From positions 1-64,000 of the forward strand of contig NZ_JAPTNL010000002.1 of assembly GCF_026891095.1 (NCBI RefSeq): DNA of 64,000 nt. Direction: 5' to 3'. Under the pieces are notes generated by a model. That model did no database searches, had not been told where the DNA came from, and worked only from the letters and a program-made list of their open reading frames with translations. Below are positions 17,252 to 26,405 of the stretch, in pieces. The stretch comes from Roseovarius salincola. Lineage in GTDB: Bacteria; Pseudomonadota; Alphaproteobacteria; Rhodobacterales; Rhodobacteraceae. Numbering within the stretch: the first letter of the stretch is position 1; the number at the start of each line of letters is the position of its first letter. A program made the translations under genes and the position numbers.

Positions 17252-17710
17252 TCAGGCGCGGGGTTGCGTGGCGGCGGCGCGCACGGCTTTTTCGAGGGCT
17301 TCGAGAAAGCGCGAGCGGTCGGATTTGGTGAAGCCCTTGCCGCCGCCCTGGCGGAACGGGTCGGCGGCGCGCAAATCGGCCATCAGGTCGCGCGTGGCCA
17401 GCACGTTGCCGATATTGGCCGCCGTCAGCGCCTCGCCGTTATGCTTGAGCACCTGCGCGCCCGCCTCGACGCAGCGCGCCGCGAGGGGGATGTCGCCGGT
17501 GATGACCACGTCGCCCGGACCGGCACGCTCGGCGATCCACATATCGGCCACGTCGGGGCCGTCGGGGACGATCACGGTGTCAACCAGTGGGTTGGGCGAG
17601 GGGCGCAGGCCGCCATTGGAGACGACATGGACGCGCAGGCCGTGGCGGGTAGCGACCCTTTCCACCTCGGATTTGACCGGGCAGGCATCGGCATCGACAT
17701 AGATGCTCAT
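17252..17710 (-). CDS. yaiI: YaiI/YqxD family protein (UPF0178, DUF188)
   Basis: A 152-aa protein with the signature [18 protein letters not shown] at the N-terminus, and VVSNGG and [14 protein letters not shown] further on. These resemble the acidic active site of PIN-like nucleases, but no function has been established. ATG 17710 overlaps the transhydrogenase stop by four bases, making it the last gene of fghA-sthA-yaiI. Length is normal for the family. Confidence 0.92.
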   Translation of the reverse strand: MSIYVDADACPVKSEVERVATRHGLRVHVVSNGGLRPSPNPLVDTVIVPDGPDVADMWIAERAGPGDVVITGDIPLAARCVEAGAQVLKHNGEALTAANIGNVLATRDLMADLRAADPFRQGGGKGFTKSDRSRFLEALEKAVRAAATQPRA

Positions 17711-19149
17711 GTTTGCGTCTTTCCGGCGTGGCCCGCGTCGCGCCGCACCTTGTATTCCTCGGGGATGGGCATGCGGTTGAAGGCGTCGAGACCCGCGATC
17801 TTGTAGGCCTCGGCGAGGGTGGGATAGTTGAAGGTGTTCTGCACGAAATAGTCCACCGTACCCTTGAGGTTCAGCACCGCCTGAGCGATGTGGATCAGTT
17901 CGGTTGCGCCTTCGCCGACGATCTGCACCCCGAGAACGCGGCGGGTTTTGAGCGAGAAGAGCATTTTCAGCATGCCATGTTCGAGCCCCATGATATGCCC
18001 GCGCGAGGTTTCGCGGAAGCGCGCGACGCCGACCTCGTAGGGGATGCCGCGTTCCTGCATTTCCTCCTCGGACATGCCGCAGGTCGAGATTTCGGGCACC
18101 GAGTAGATGCCGTAGGGAAACCATGGGCTTTCGGGCAAGGTGGGCGTGTCGAGCGCGTCGCAGGCGGCGACCCGCCCCTGTTGCAGCGAGGTCGAGGCCA
18201 GTGAGGGGTGCCCGATCACGTCGCCGGCGGCGTAGATATGGGGCACGTCGGTCTGGTAGGTCTTGCGATCCACCGACAGCCGGCCACGGTGGTCGGCCGT
18301 GAGGCCGGCGGCGTCGAGGTTCAGGCTGTCGGTCGCGCCCATGCGTCCGGCGGCGAAGAGCAGCATTTCGGCGCGCACATGGCGGCCATTGGCGAGGCTG
18401 ACCTCGACATGCTCGCCGCAATCGTCGATCCGGTCAATGGCGCTGCCGAGGCGCAGGTCGACGCCGTTCTCGCGGATCTGATGGGTGAAGTCCTGGATCA
18501 GGGTGCGGTCGATGAAATCGAGGAAGCTGTCGCGCGGCTCGATCAGGGTGATGCGCACGTCGAGCGCCGAAAACATCGTTGCGTATTCCACCCCGATCAC
18601 GCCGGCGCCGACCACGATCAGGCTGCGCGGAATCCGGGCGAGTTCGAGAAACTCGTCGCTGTCGAGCACGGTGGTGCCGTTGAAGGGCACATCATCGGGG
18701 CGGTAGGTGCGCGTGCCGGTGGCGATCAGGAAGCGGTCGGCGGTGAGCCGGGTCTTGTCGCCCGCCTCGGTGGCGACCTCGATCTCGTGGGGGCCTATAA
18801 AGCGCGCCATGCCGCAAAGCGTGTCGACATGATTGCGGTTGAACTGGTGTTCCAGAACGTCGACCTCGTAATCGAGCGTCTTGTGCAGCCGCGCCTTGAG
18901 GTCATGCGCACCGATGTCGTCCTTGACCCGGTAGGAGCGCCCGTAAAAGCTGCGCTCGCGCCAGCCCGAGAGATTCAGCACGGTTTCGCGCAAGGTCTTG
19001 GAGGGGATGGTGCCGGTATGCACCGAGACCCCGCCCAGCCGGTCCTTGCGGTCGACCACAAGCACCCGGCGCTTGAGCTTGCCCGCCTGGATGGCGGCGG
19101 CGCGGCCCGCGGGGCCGGAGCCGATGATGACGAGGTCGTAATGGGACAT
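17707..19149 (-). CDS. sthA: Soluble NAD(P)+ transhydrogenase
   Basis: A 480-aa flavoprotein that transfers hydride between NADPH and NAD+ to balance cytosolic pools. The FAD site is [18 protein letters not shown] at the N-terminus. The position of the disulfide pair in related reductases reads [12 protein letters not shown], with the second cysteine absent as in E. coli SthA. The NAD(P)-binding [18 protein letters not shown] (about residues 175-192) and the dimer domain ending [24 protein letters not shown] are present. It starts four bases after fghA. Confidence 0.92.
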   Translation of the reverse strand: MSHYDLVIIGSGPAGRAAAIQAGKLKRRVLVVDRKDRLGGVSVHTGTIPSKTLRETVLNLSGWRERSFYGRSYRVKDDIGAHDLKARLHKTLDYEVDVLEHQFNRNHVDTLCGMARFIGPHEIEVATEAGDKTRLTADRFLIATGTRTYRPDDVPFNGTTVLDSDEFLELARIPRSLIVVGAGVIGVEYATMFSALDVRITLIEPRDSFLDFIDRTLIQDFTHQIRENGVDLRLGSAIDRIDDCGEHVEVSLANGRHVRAEMLLFAAGRMGATDSLNLDAAGLTADHRGRLSVDRKTYQTDVPHIYAAGDVIGHPSLASTSLQQGRVAACDALDTPTLPESPWFPYGIYSVPEISTCGMSEEEMQERGIPYEVGVARFRETSRGHIMGLEHGMLKMLFSLKTRRVLGVQIVGEGATELIHIAQAVLNLKGTVDYFVQNTFNYPTLAEAYKIAGLDAFNRMPIPEEYKVRRDAGHAGKTQT

Positions 19150-19153
19150 GCCG

Positions 19154-19987
19154 TCAGCCTGTATAGAGCGCCTCGGCATGGAAGGCGACGTGGTCTTCCA
19201 TGAAGGTCGAGATGAAATAATAGCTATGATCGTAGCCCGGCTGCATGCGCAGCGTCGCCTGCTGGCGGCGTTCGGCGCATGCGGCGGCGAGCGCCTCGGG
19301 GCGCAAGAGGTCGAGGAACTGATCGCTGGTGCCGGTATCCACCAGCACCGGGCCGTCGAAGCCGCGTTCGCGCATGAGATGGCTGGAATCATGCGCCGCC
19401 CATGCGGTTTCGTCATCGCCCAGATAGGCCGCGAACTGCTTGCGGCCCCAATCGCTGGCGCTTGGATTGCAGATCGGCGCGAAGGCCGAAACGCTGGTGA
19501 AGCGCCCCGGCAGCGACATCGCCAGCGTCAGCGCGCCGTGCCCGCCCATCGAATGGCCGGCGATGGCCTGCCGGTCGCCGTCGATCGCGAAATTGTTGAT
19601 CAGCACGCGGGGCAGATCCTCGGCGATGTAATCCCACATGCGGAAATGCGGCGCCCAGGGGGATTGCGTGGCATTAACGTAAAAGCCCGCGCCCTGCCCC
19701 AGATCATAGGCGTCGTCATCGGCGACGCCCTCGCCGCGCGGGCTGGTATCGGGGAACACCAGCGCGATGCCGTGCTCGGCCGCCCAGCCCTGCGCCCCGG
19801 CCTTGGTCATGGCGTTTTCATGGGTGCAGGTGAGGCCCGAGAGATACCACAGCACGGGCACCGGGCCGTCCTCGGCCTCGGCGGGGAGGAACAGCCCGAA
19901 GGTCATGTCGCATTCGGTGGCCTGCGATGCGTGGCTGTATACGCCCTGCACGCCGCCGAAACAGGCGTTTTCCGATAGGGTTTCCAT
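19154..19987 (-). CDS. fghA: S-formylglutathione hydrolase
   Basis: A 277-aa esterase-D-type hydrolase that cleaves S-formylglutathione to formate and glutathione, the second step of glutathione-dependent formaldehyde oxidation. Nucleophile serine is in IAGHSMGGHGALTLA (about residue 148), LSGLTCTHEN holds the oxyanion region, and the histidine is in GYDHSYYFI. Formaldehyde could derive from demethylation of methylated amines. The upstream partner, adhI/flhA-type dehydrogenase, is not in this cluster. Confidence 0.94.
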   Translation of the reverse strand: METLSENACFGGVQGVYSHASQATECDMTFGLFLPAEAEDGPVPVLWYLSGLTCTHENAMTKAGAQGWAAEHGIALVFPDTSPRGEGVADDDAYDLGQGAGFYVNATQSPWAPHFRMWDYIAEDLPRVLINNFAIDGDRQAIAGHSMGGHGALTLAMSLPGRFTSVSAFAPICNPSASDWGRKQFAAYLGDDETAWAAHDSSHLMRERGFDGPVLVDTGTSDQFLDLLRPEALAAACAERRQQATLRMQPGYDHSYYFISTFMEDHVAFHAEALYTG

Positions 19988-20090
19988 TGGCGCGTTCCCT
20001 TCTGATGTGGTCAGTGTCGCGCAACAGTGACCACGAGGCAGGGGGCAAAGGCAAGCCCGCGCGACGCGCCCAGGGCGGCTTTTTCGCGCG

Positions 20091-21068
20091 CTAGCCGCTG
20101 CCGATCAGCACCCCGGCGGCGAAGACCAGCGCGCCGCCCAGCACCACCTGGAAGGCGGCGCGGAAGAATGGCGTTTCCATGTAGCGGTTCTGAATCCAGG
20201 CGATCGCCCAGAGTTCGATGAAAACCACGACGAAAGCGATGCTGGTGGCGGTCCAGAAATCGGGGATCAGATACGGCAGGGCATGGCCGAGCCCGCCCAC
20301 GGTGGTCATGACGCCCGAGGCGATGCCGCGTTTCAGCGGGCTGCCACGGCCCGAAAGCTCGCCGTCGTCGCTGGCGGCTTCGGTGAAGCCCATCGAGATG
20401 CCCGCGCCGATCGAGGCGGCAAGCCCGACAAGGAAGGTTGTCCAGGTGTCCTGTGTGGCGAAGGCGGTGGCGAAGATCGGCGCCAGCGTCGAGACCGAGC
20501 CATCCATCAGCCCGGCCAGCCCCGGCTGTACCCAGGTGAGCACGAACTGGCGCTTGGAATTGCGCTCTTCGGCGGCCAGCGCGTCTTCGTCAAGGTGTTC
20601 GGCCTGAAGTTCGGTGGCGCGTTCGCCGTGGCCCGCCTCGGCGGCGGCCAGGTCGCCCAGCAGCTTGCGGGTGGCGGGATCGGTGCTGCGCTGTGCGGCC
20701 TTGTGATAGAAGGCCTCGGCGTCGTGCTCCATCGCTTCGGCCTCGGCGCGGATGCGTTCGATCCCGAGGTTCTCCATCAGCCAGACCGGGCGGCGGGCAT
20801 AGAACCCGGCCACATGTTCGCGCCGGATCAGCGGGATGACCCCGCCAAAGCGGCTTTCATGCAGGTCGATGAGGGCGCGGCGGTGGCTGTCTTCCTCGGC
20901 GGCCATGCCATCGAAGATGCGTGCCGAATCGGGAAAGTCGGCGCGCAGGTGTTCGGCATAGGTCCTGTAGATCCTGGCGTCGTCCTCTTCGGAGGCGATG
21001 GCAAGTGCCAGGATTTCCTGTTCGGACAGATCGGCAAAGCGTCGGCGCGATGAAACTCCGGGGATCAT
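20091..21068 (-). CDS. mbfA: Membrane-bound ferritin / iron exporter MbfA
   Basis: A 325-aa fusion of a ferritin-like domain (about 12-160, with EED and ExxH iron ligands in ASEEDDARIYR, AAEEDSHRR and AEAGHGE) and a C-terminal VIT1/CCC1-type membrane domain (about 175-325, four to five helices). In Agrobacterium and Bradyrhizobium MbfA exports iron and protects against peroxide under iron excess, repressed by Irr at low iron. A strong GGAG ribosome site precedes ATG 21068, and an Irr-like box lies just upstream. Confidence 0.9.
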   Translation of the reverse strand: MIPGVSSRRRFADLSEQEILALAIASEEDDARIYRTYAEHLRADFPDSARIFDGMAAEEDSHRRALIDLHESRFGGVIPLIRREHVAGFYARRPVWLMENLGIERIRAEAEAMEHDAEAFYHKAAQRSTDPATRKLLGDLAAAEAGHGERATELQAEHLDEDALAAEERNSKRQFVLTWVQPGLAGLMDGSVSTLAPIFATAFATQDTWTTFLVGLAASIGAGISMGFTEAASDDGELSGRGSPLKRGIASGVMTTVGGLGHALPYLIPDFWTATSIAFVVVFIELWAIAWIQNRYMETPFFRAAFQVVLGGALVFAAGVLIGSG

Positions 21069-21084
21069 GCGCGGGTCTCCTTTG

Positions 21085-21099
21085 TTAGAATGATTCTAA
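21085..21099. promoter_or_regulatory. ICE-box-like Irr operator upstream of mbfA
   Basis: The 15-base TTAGAATGATTCTAA is a near-perfect palindrome (TTAGAA...TTCTAA) matching the iron control element recognised by Irr in alphaproteobacteria. It ends 31 bases upstream of the mbfA start codon, a position compatible with repression at low iron. The match and position are visible; Irr binding is inferred from the known regulation of mbfA. Confidence 0.75.
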
Positions 21100-21160
21100 A
21101 TTACTCGCAGGAATCGGAAACGCAAGCCCTCTGGGGCGGACAGAAGGCCGCGGAAGAAAG

Positions 21161-21238
21161 TGAACAGATCAGTTCAGTTTTGACTTGCAAAGTAAACTAT
21201 CTGGTTTAGATCTGAAAAAGTAAACTGATCAGTTCAGA
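21161..21238. promoter_or_regulatory. Three TetR-like palindromic operators
   Basis: Three related 16-base sites are present: TGAACAGATCAGTTCA at 21161-21176, TAAACTATCTGGTTTA at 21193-21208 and TAAACTGATCAGTTCA at 21221-21236. The last contains the perfect palindrome AACTGATCAGTT. Sites two and three share the left flank AAAGTAAACT. Start-to-start spacings are 32 and 28 bases, close to three helical turns. They lie directly upstream of the 52-aa exported peptide, and a TetR gene follows it. Confidence 0.65.
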
Positions 21239-21250
21239 TAGGAGATCGTC

Positions 21251-21409
21251 ATGAAACCCGTCCTTGCCGCACTTGTGATCATGCTGTCCGTCGGCCCTGC
21301 ATTCGCCTTTGGAATCGGGACCGACACGCTGACCCCGACTCTGTCCTACCCGACCCCGAAACCGGCCCCCGCGCCCGTCACCCAGACCGACGCGGGCATC
21401 AACAGCTAG
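21251..21409 (+). CDS. Small exported peptide, 52 aa
   Basis: A short gene starting at ATG 21251 after an AGGAG ribosome site. Residues 1-19 form a signal peptide (MKPVLAALVIMLSV..., cleavage plausible after AFA). The mature part of about 32 residues is rich in Pro, Thr and Ala and ends DAGINS. No homology is recognised. It lies under a triple operator and 83 bases before a TetR gene on the same strand, suggesting the TetR protein represses both. Its very short length makes it easy to miss. Confidence 0.65.
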   Translation: MKPVLAALVIMLSVGPAFAFGIGTDTLTPTLSYPTPKPAPAPVTQTDAGINS

Positions 21410-21492
21410 AGGATGCGCGACGTAAACGAGCGAGGTGCTTGCGGTATCCCCCCTGGCGCGACTAGACTGCGACGGCTTTGGGGAGACACCGC

Positions 21493-22110
21493 ATGTCGGC
21501 GATGGCCGCTGAAATCAAGAAGGGCAGAAAGTTCGACCAGGTGCTGGAAGGCGCGCGCGAAGTGTTCATGCGCGACGGGTTCGAGGGCGCCAGTGTCGAC
21601 GAGATCGCCCGTGTCGCAGGTGTCTCGAAGGCCACGCTTTACAGCTATTTCCCCGACAAGCGGCTGCTGTTTTCCGAGGTCGCGCGGATGGAATGCAACC
21701 GGCAGGCCGAGGCGGCGCTGGCGGAGTTCGATGCGGATCATCCGATTGACTGCGTGCTGCGGCTGGCGGCGGATCGGATCGTGCGCTTTTTCCTGTCGGA
21801 TTTCGGGCAGCAGGTGTTTCGCATCTGCGTAGCCGAGTCGCACCGCTTTCCCGAACTGGGCTGCAGGTTCTACGAATCCGGCCCGGCGATGGTGCGCGAC
21901 CGGCTGACCAGCGTGCTGACGCCCTATGTCACGAGCGGCGTGCTGAAGATCGACGACATGGCCCTGGCCGCCAACCAGTTCGGCGAGCTGTGCAAGAGCG
22001 ATCTGTTCCTGCGCAGCCTGTGCGGGGTCGGCAAGCCGGCCACCGAACAGGATATCGAGCGCGTGGTCGAAGGCGCGGTCGCCATGTTCCTGGCGCGCTA
22101 CCGCGCCTGA
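21493..22110 (+). CDS. TetR/AcrR-family transcriptional regulator
   Basis: From ATG 21493, which has GGGGAG eight bases upstream, the product is 205 aa. The N-terminal helix-turn-helix is ASVDEIARVAGVSKATLYSY (about residues 35-55), followed by FPDKRLLFSEVARMECNRQ. The C-terminal half resembles AefR-like ligand-binding domains. The three palindromes at 21161-21238 upstream of the preceding small gene are its likely operators. The inducer is unknown. Confidence 0.88.
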   Translation: MSAMAAEIKKGRKFDQVLEGAREVFMRDGFEGASVDEIARVAGVSKATLYSYFPDKRLLFSEVARMECNRQAEAALAEFDADHPIDCVLRLAADRIVRFFLSDFGQQVFRICVAESHRFPELGCRFYESGPAMVRDRLTSVLTPYVTSGVLKIDDMALAANQFGELCKSDLFLRSLCGVGKPATEQDIERVVEGAVAMFLARYRA

Positions 22111-22113
22111 GCG

Positions 22114-23298
22114 TCAGGCGCCCACATCAACGATGGCCTGGGCCAGCTTGGGCACGGTGTCCTTGTTCAGCCCGGCGATATTGATGCGCGAATCCCCGAC
22201 CATGTAGATACCGTGATCCTTGCGCAGGCGTTCGACCGTTTCGGGCGAAAGTCCGAGGCGCGAGAACATGCCGCGATGCTGGGCGATGAAGCCGTAACGA
22301 TCCGAATTGGTCAGTTTGCGCAGCTCGCCTGAGAGCTGTTCGCGCAGGCCCAGCATGCCGTTGCGCACCTCTTCCAGCTCGGCCTGCCAGTCGGCGCGCA
22401 GATCGTCGCTGTGCAGCACGAGCGAGACCAGCCGCGCGCCGTGATCGGGCGGAAAGGAATAGTTCTGGCGGTTGAGATAGGCCAGGTTGCCTTGCGTGAC
22501 AGCATGCAGCCCCTTGTCCTGCGCCACCGCCATCAGGATGCCGGTGCGTTCGCGGTAGATGCCGAAATTCTTTGAGCAGCTTGCGGCGATCAGCACTTCG
22601 GGGCAGCCCGAGGCGACCGCGCGGGTGGCGGCGGCATCGGCCTCGAGCCCGTCGCCGAAGCCCTGATAGGCGATGTCGATCATCGGCAGCGCGCCAAGGT
22701 CGTTCATCAGCGCGATGACCGCCTGCCATTCCGGGCCGGTCAGGTTGGCGCCGGTCGGGTTGTGGCAGCAGCCATGCAAAAGCACCACGTCGCCGGCGCG
22801 AAGCCCGGCCAGATCGGCCATCATGCCGTCGAAATCGACGCCGCCGGTTTCGCTGTCGAAATAGCGGTAGCTGACGGCTTCGATCCCGAGATGCTTGAGG
22901 ATGCTGAGGTGGTTGGGCCATGTCGGGTCCGACACGAACACCCGCGCTTCGGGATTGGCCATGTGAATGAGGTCGAAGGCCTGGCGCACCGCGCCGGTGC
23001 CGCCCGGCGTGGCGACGGCGGCGACGTGGTCGCGCGCGACGGCATCGCCCAGCACGAGGCCGATCATCGCATCCGAGAAGGCAGGATCGCCCGCCAGCCC
23101 GGTATAGGCCTTGGTGGTTTCCTCGTCCCACCAGCGGCGCTCGGCTTCCTTGACGGCGCGCATGATCGGGGTCACGCCCTGCGGGTTCTTGTAGACACCC
23201 ACGCCAAGGTCGATCTTGTCGTCGCGCGGATCCTCCTTGTAGGCCTGCATGAGCGCGAGGATCTTGTCCTTGGGTTGTTCCTTGAGATGTTCGAACAT
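22114..23298 (-). CDS. tyrB: Aromatic amino acid / aspartate aminotransferase (class Ia)
   Basis: A 394-aa PLP aminotransferase of the AspC/TyrB subfamily, exchanging amino groups between aromatic or acidic amino acids and 2-oxoglutarate. The PLP lysine is in CSKNFGIYRERTG (about residue 243). LHGCCHNPTGANLT holds the conserved NPTG, and the C-terminal DSRINIAGLN carries the substrate-carboxylate arginine. It starts three bases after the sulfurtransferase gene and is probably co-transcribed. Aromatic versus aspartate preference cannot be fixed by eye. Confidence 0.88.
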   Translation of the reverse strand: MFEHLKEQPKDKILALMQAYKEDPRDDKIDLGVGVYKNPQGVTPIMRAVKEAERRWWDEETTKAYTGLAGDPAFSDAMIGLVLGDAVARDHVAAVATPGGTGAVRQAFDLIHMANPEARVFVSDPTWPNHLSILKHLGIEAVSYRYFDSETGGVDFDGMMADLAGLRAGDVVLLHGCCHNPTGANLTGPEWQAVIALMNDLGALPMIDIAYQGFGDGLEADAAATRAVASGCPEVLIAASCSKNFGIYRERTGILMAVAQDKGLHAVTQGNLAYLNRQNYSFPPDHGARLVSLVLHSDDLRADWQAELEEVRNGMLGLREQLSGELRKLTNSDRYGFIAQHRGMFSRLGLSPETVERLRKDHGIYMVGDSRINIAGLNKDTVPKLAQAIVDVGA

Positions 23299-23301
23299 GG
23301 G

Positions 23302-24159
23302 TCAGTCTTCTCCGGTGGCGACGGGCACGGTGGGGAAGGCGCCCCATTCGCACCAGGACCCGTCGTAAACAGCGTGATCGGTCTTGCCGATCCGCTCCAG
23401 TGCAAGGTTGATGATGGCGGCGGTCACGCCCGATCCGCATGAGGTGATAACGGGTTTGGAAAGATCCACCCCCGCATCCGCGAAGACGGCGCGCAGCCCG
23501 TCGGCATCCTTCATCGTGTCGTCGTCATTGAGCAGGTCGCGATAGCAGACATTGCGCGAGCCGGGTATATGCCCGCCGCGCAGGCCCTCGCGCGGTTCGG
23601 GCTCTTCGCCGCGGAAGCGGCCGGGCGAGCGGGCGTCGAGGATTTCGTGATCGCCGAGCTTGGAGGCGGCGGAGACCTGCGTGACATCCTTGACCATGTG
23701 GTTCTGGCGGCGGACCGTCATGTGGCGGTCGCGCACGATGGGGGGCATGTCCTCGGTGGGGCGGCCCTCGGCCACCCATTTGGGCAAGCCGCCATCCAGC
23801 ACGGCGATGTTGTCCTGCCCCATCAGGCGGAACAGCCACCAGACGCGCGCCGCCGAAAACAGGCCCAGCGCGTCATAGACCACCACCTGATGCCCGTCGC
23901 CCACGCCCATCGCCCGCAGGCGCGACATGAATTTTTCGACCGGGGGGACCATATGCGGCAGGGCCGAGCGATGGTCGCTGATGTCGTCGATGTCGAAGAA
24001 GCGCGCGCCGGGAATATGCGCCGCGTGATATTCGGCGCGGGCATCGCGGTCGGTTGGCGGCAGGAAATAGGTGCCATCGAGGATCCGAAGGTCGGGATCC
24101 TTCAGATGGCTGGCCAGCCAGCCGGTGGATACGAGGGTTTTAGGATCGTCATGGGCCAT
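23302..24159 (-). CDS. sseA: 3-mercaptopyruvate / thiosulfate sulfurtransferase
   Basis: A 285-aa two-rhodanese-domain sulfurtransferase. The inactive N-terminal domain spans about 5-140 and the active domain about 160-285. The catalytic cysteine is in VITSCGSGVTA (about residue 237); a CGSGVTA loop is typical of 3-mercaptopyruvate sulfurtransferases rather than thiosulfate-specific rhodaneses. ATG 24159 is preferred over 24189 because MAHDDPKTLVSTGWL matches the usual N-terminus. Sharing an operon with the aminotransferase fits cysteine transamination feeding 3-mercaptopyruvate, an inference. Confidence 0.9.
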   Translation of the reverse strand: MAHDDPKTLVSTGWLASHLKDPDLRILDGTYFLPPTDRDARAEYHAAHIPGARFFDIDDISDHRSALPHMVPPVEKFMSRLRAMGVGDGHQVVVYDALGLFSAARVWWLFRLMGQDNIAVLDGGLPKWVAEGRPTEDMPPIVRDRHMTVRRQNHMVKDVTQVSAASKLGDHEILDARSPGRFRGEEPEPREGLRGGHIPGSRNVCYRDLLNDDDTMKDADGLRAVFADAGVDLSKPVITSCGSGVTAAIINLALERIGKTDHAVYDGSWCEWGAFPTVPVATGED

Positions 24160-24240
24160 GTGCGCGTCCCCTGATTTCGGACGGCTCATGCCTAGCGCGC
24201 GGCGCAGTCGAGAGCAAGCAATCCCGGTGCGCCGCCGGGT

Positions 24241-24522
24241 TTATTTCACCAGCATGTTCCGGATCGAGCCAAGCGCCAGCAAGACCGCCGCGCCGCCGAG
24301 AGCGCCCGTCACGGCATGGGTCCAGAGCACCCCGGCATCGCCACCGCCCAGCGCCGAGGACAACCCGTCATCGCCCAGTACCGACAGCGCCTTTGCGCCG
24401 ATTCCCGCACCGACCACCCCGGCAAGGGCGTTCCCGAAAAGACCCAGGTTGATGTTGCGCAGAAGCCCGGCGGCGACATTCGCGCCAAGCGCACCGGAGA
24501 TCAGCCCGATCAACAGTTCCAT
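24241..24522 (-). CDS. Small glycine-rich membrane protein
   Basis: A 93-aa protein from ATG 24522, preceded by a GGGGGG run as ribosome site. It has a hydrophobic glycine/alanine-rich N-terminal half (LIGLISGALGANVAAGLL... AGVVGAGIGAKAL) and a C-terminal helix (AVTGALGGAAVLLALGSIRNML), with glycine-zipper-like spacing. I do not recognise a named function. It stands alone between smpB and sseA on the minus strand. Confidence 0.7.
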   Translation of the reverse strand: MELLIGLISGALGANVAAGLLRNINLGLFGNALAGVVGAGIGAKALSVLGDDGLSSALGGGDAGVLWTHAVTGALGGAAVLLALGSIRNMLVK

Positions 24523-24613
24523 GCGCCCCCCCCTTTTTGTACCAGCGATCACACGAGAGTAGCAAAACCGGGCGGCTTTCCCATCATGGGAATTATGACC
24601 GGCAGGTCACCGC

Positions 24614-25090
24614 TCAGCCGTGATCCTTCAGAAGGCGCTGTTTCTGGCGATTCCAGTCGCGCTTGGCCTCGGTCTCGCGCTTGTCATGGGCCTTCTTGCC
24701 CTTCGCGATGCCGATCTTCATCTTGGCGATGCCCTTGTGATTGAAATAAAGAACAAGCGGCACCAGCGTCATGCCCTTGCGCTGCGTCTCATTCCAGAGC
24801 CGGGCCAGTTCCTTTTTCGACACCAGCAGCTTGCGGCGGCGTTTTTCCTCGTGCTGGAAGGTCTTGGCCTGCTCGTAAGGCGCGACGTAGGAGTTCACCA
24901 GCCACAATTCACCGTTATCCACGGTGGCGTAGCTTTCGGCGATGTTGGCGCCACCAAGGCGCAGGGATTTGACCTCGGAACCTTCAAGGATGATGCCGCA
25001 TTCCAGATCGTCCTCGATCGCGTAATCGAAGCGCGCGCGCCGGTTCTCGGCGACGACCTTGTAGTTGGGGTTTTCCTTTGGCTTGGCCAT
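24614..25090 (-). CDS. smpB: SsrA-binding protein SmpB
   Basis: A 158-aa tmRNA-binding protein required for trans-translation rescue of stalled ribosomes. The conserved core runs from [29 protein letters not shown] through [16 protein letters not shown], with the basic C-terminal tail that enters the mRNA channel. ATG 25090 is chosen because [19 protein letters not shown] is the standard alphaproteobacterial N-terminus. The tmRNA gene ssrA is not in the window. Confidence 0.96.
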   Translation of the reverse strand: MAKPKENPNYKVVAENRRARFDYAIEDDLECGIILEGSEVKSLRLGGANIAESYATVDNGELWLVNSYVAPYEQAKTFQHEEKRRRKLLVSKKELARLWNETQRKGMTLVPLVLYFNHKGIAKMKIGIAKGKKAHDKRETEAKRDWNRQKQRLLKDHG

Positions 25091-25176
25091 GTTGCCTGTC
25101 CTGTCGCGCTGTGCCCGAAGCGGCAAGATAGACGCTTGCGCGGGGTGATCCAAGGGGGCGTGGACGAATCGGGCGC

Positions 25177-26268
25177 TCAGGCCAGCCCGCGCGCGGCAAG
25201 TTCGGCGCGAAGTGCCGCGCCATCGGCATCGCGTGCGGGGATCGGGCGCGGCGCGGGCGCGACCCCGTCAAAGCGCGGCGCGGGGGCGGGTTGCTGCATG
25301 CCGTCGGCCATGTGCCAGACGCCGCGCGCCGCCATATGGGGGTCGCGCGCGGCTTCGGCGGGCGAAAGGACCGGCGCGACGCAGGCGTCGCTGCCCTCGA
25401 AGAGGCGCGCCCAGTGATCGCGCGGCTGTGCCGCGAAGATCGCGGCAAGGCGTTCGGTCTGGGCGGGCCATCGGGCGGGATCGTTCTGACCGGCGAAGGC
25501 GGCATCATCCGAGAGCCCCATCAGATCCAGGAACGTGGCGTAGAATTGCGGCTCGAAACATTGCACGCTGACATGACCGCCACAGGCGCAGCGATAGGTT
25601 CGGCACCAATGCGCCCCATCCAGAAGGCTTTGCCCGCGCGTCTGCGAAAGGTTACCCGCAGGCGCCATCGACATCAGCAGCGCCATCATATGCGCCGAGC
25701 CATCGACGATGGCCGCGTCCACCACCCTGCCCTGCCCTGTGCCTGCGGCGCTGATGATCCCGGCCAGAATCCCCGCCACCAGATACATCGCGCCGCCGCC
25801 GATATCGCCGACCAGCGTCGGCGGCGTCAGCGGCGCGGCACCGGGCGGCGAGGCGTACCAGAGCGCGCCCGATGTCGCGATGTAATTGAGGTCGTGCCCC
25901 GCCATCGGCGATTTCGGCCCGTCCTGCCCCCATCCGGTCATGCGGCCATAGATCAGCGCCGGATTGTCGGCGTGGCAGGTTTCGGGGCCAAGGCCCAGCC
26001 GCTCCATCACGCCGGGGCGAAAGCCCTCGATCAGCGCATCGGCGGTAGCGATCAGCGCCCGCGCGGTGGCAAGGTCGGCCGCGTCCTTGAGGTCAAGCGC
26101 GATGGTGCGCTTGCCCCGGTCCAGCAGGTTGCGCGCGCCGGCCACGGCGTTGCCTGTGCCGGGGCGCTGGATCACGATCACCTCGGCCCCGAGATCGGCC
26201 AGCATCATGGCGGCGAAGGGGCCGGGGCCAAGGCCCTCGATCTCGATTACGCGGATACCTTGCAACAT
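25177..26268 (-). CDS. CaiB/BaiF CoA-transferase family, alpha-methylacyl-CoA racemase-like
   Basis: A 363-aa class III CoA-transferase-fold protein. The sequence has the racemase features [14 protein letters not shown] (catalytic histidine about residue 122) and [14 protein letters not shown] (catalytic aspartate nearby), as in AMACR/MCR enzymes that epimerise 2-methylacyl-CoA during branched-chain lipid catabolism. [14 protein letters not shown] is the CoA-binding segment. It is divergent from coxG with 137 bases between. A transferase activity cannot be fully excluded. Confidence 0.88.
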   Translation of the reverse strand: MLQGIRVIEIEGLGPGPFAAMMLADLGAEVIVIQRPGTGNAVAGARNLLDRGKRTIALDLKDAADLATARALIATADALIEGFRPGVMERLGLGPETCHADNPALIYGRMTGWGQDGPKSPMAGHDLNYIATSGALWYASPPGAAPLTPPTLVGDIGGGAMYLVAGILAGIISAAGTGQGRVVDAAIVDGSAHMMALLMSMAPAGNLSQTRGQSLLDGAHWCRTYRCACGGHVSVQCFEPQFYATFLDLMGLSDDAAFAGQNDPARWPAQTERLAAIFAAQPRDHWARLFEGSDACVAPVLSPAEAARDPHMAARGVWHMADGMQQPAPAPRFDGVAPAPRPIPARDADGAALRAELAARGLA

Positions 26269-26405
26269 CTTCCTTCCCCCGGTCGTGGCGTTCCGGCGCG
26301 CAGCTTAGCGCGCCGCACGCCGGGTGCAATGACGCTGGCCACTTGGCCAGCGATGCGGGTTGCTCTAGGCTGAGCCGCAGGGCGGACGCGACAGGAGGAA
26401 GCGCC

